A DNA stretch of 64,000 nt from Engraulis encrasicolus (taxonomy: Eukaryota; Chordata; Actinopteri; Clupeiformes; Engraulidae). This document shows positions 63,702 through 64,000 of this stretch, piece after piece. The notes beneath the pieces were generated by a model. The model had not been told where the DNA came from, did no database searches, and saw only the letters and a list, made by a program, of their open reading frames with translations. The stretch lies in the NCBI RefSeq assembly GCF_034702125.1, contig NC_085878.1, positions 19,233,588-19,297,587 of the forward strand, read 5' to 3'. How positions within the stretch are numbered: position 1 is the stretch's first letter; each line of letters opens with the position of its first letter. The position numbers and the translations under genes are program-made.

Positions 63702-64000
63702 GGCCAAATCAATGACAGTATTTACAATTGATGAAAAAGAAGCGGGCTCCTTGCTTCTTGACAGGAAGAAACAACACTGACAACCAAACAAGAAAAAAAC
63801 TATGTGCATGCACAGTGATGAATCTCGACACAGAGCTAATATAAGTCTGACTGGACACTTAAGTGATTTCTGTCCAGCAATGCCAGGCATCTGACAACCT
63901 GAGTGAAGGAGTGGCATAGGCTGCATCAATAGTGTCTTTTTCTATAACTCACTTCAGGTGAGCCTTGTGAGCAGAAAGTGTGTGTGTGTGTGTGTGTGTG
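63702..64000. other. Unique sequence and start of a (GT)n at the window end
   Basis: No gene recognised. GT begins at about 63979 and runs off the window. Confidence 0.8.

Overview
The window looks like teleost fish nuclear DNA. The evidence is a very high density of long (CA)n and (GA)n microsatellites, hAT- and TTAA-type non-autonomous transposons with teleost-style termini, a tRNA-derived SINE, intron-scale non-coding sequence, and one recognisable vertebrate exon. I do not assign a species. There are no bacterial-style genes, operons or CRISPR arrays. Most long open frames are translations of dinucleotide repeats.

Layout. Positions 1-18900 (copy A) and 24606-42338 (copy B) are two versions of the same roughly 18-kb segment in the same orientation. 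Copy A stops exactly at a 100-N assembly gap (18901-19000), and 19001-24605 lies between the gap and copy B. This is what two adjacent, unmerged overlapping contigs from different haplotypes would look like; a true tandem duplication is the alternative. The copies are very similar base for base between indels (about five differences in a 220-bp stretch I compared), but differ by about a dozen large indels. Several are clean transposon insertions with an empty site in the other copy: a 2.4-kb giant inverted-repeat element, a hAT element and a SINE in B; a TTAA element, a hAT element, a 544-bp insertion and other blocks in A.

From 42339 the sequence is single copy. At 44414-44636 on the minus strand is the last coding exon of PIGG (GPI ethanolamine phosphate transferase 2). 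I recognise no other PIGG exon up to 64000, so 44637-64000 is probably intron, or intron plus upstream sequence. It is filled with microsatellites, minisatellites, two hAT elements with perfect 8-bp target duplications (52968-53306 and 57368-59794), a SINE (54313-54648) and a third copy (63173-63701) of a TATA-flanked element also found in copies A and B.

The most distinctive item is the 36302-38687 element: two inverted arms of about 0.9 kb around a core of about 0.5 kb, with its empty site preserved at 13249 in copy A. I cannot place it in a known superfamily.
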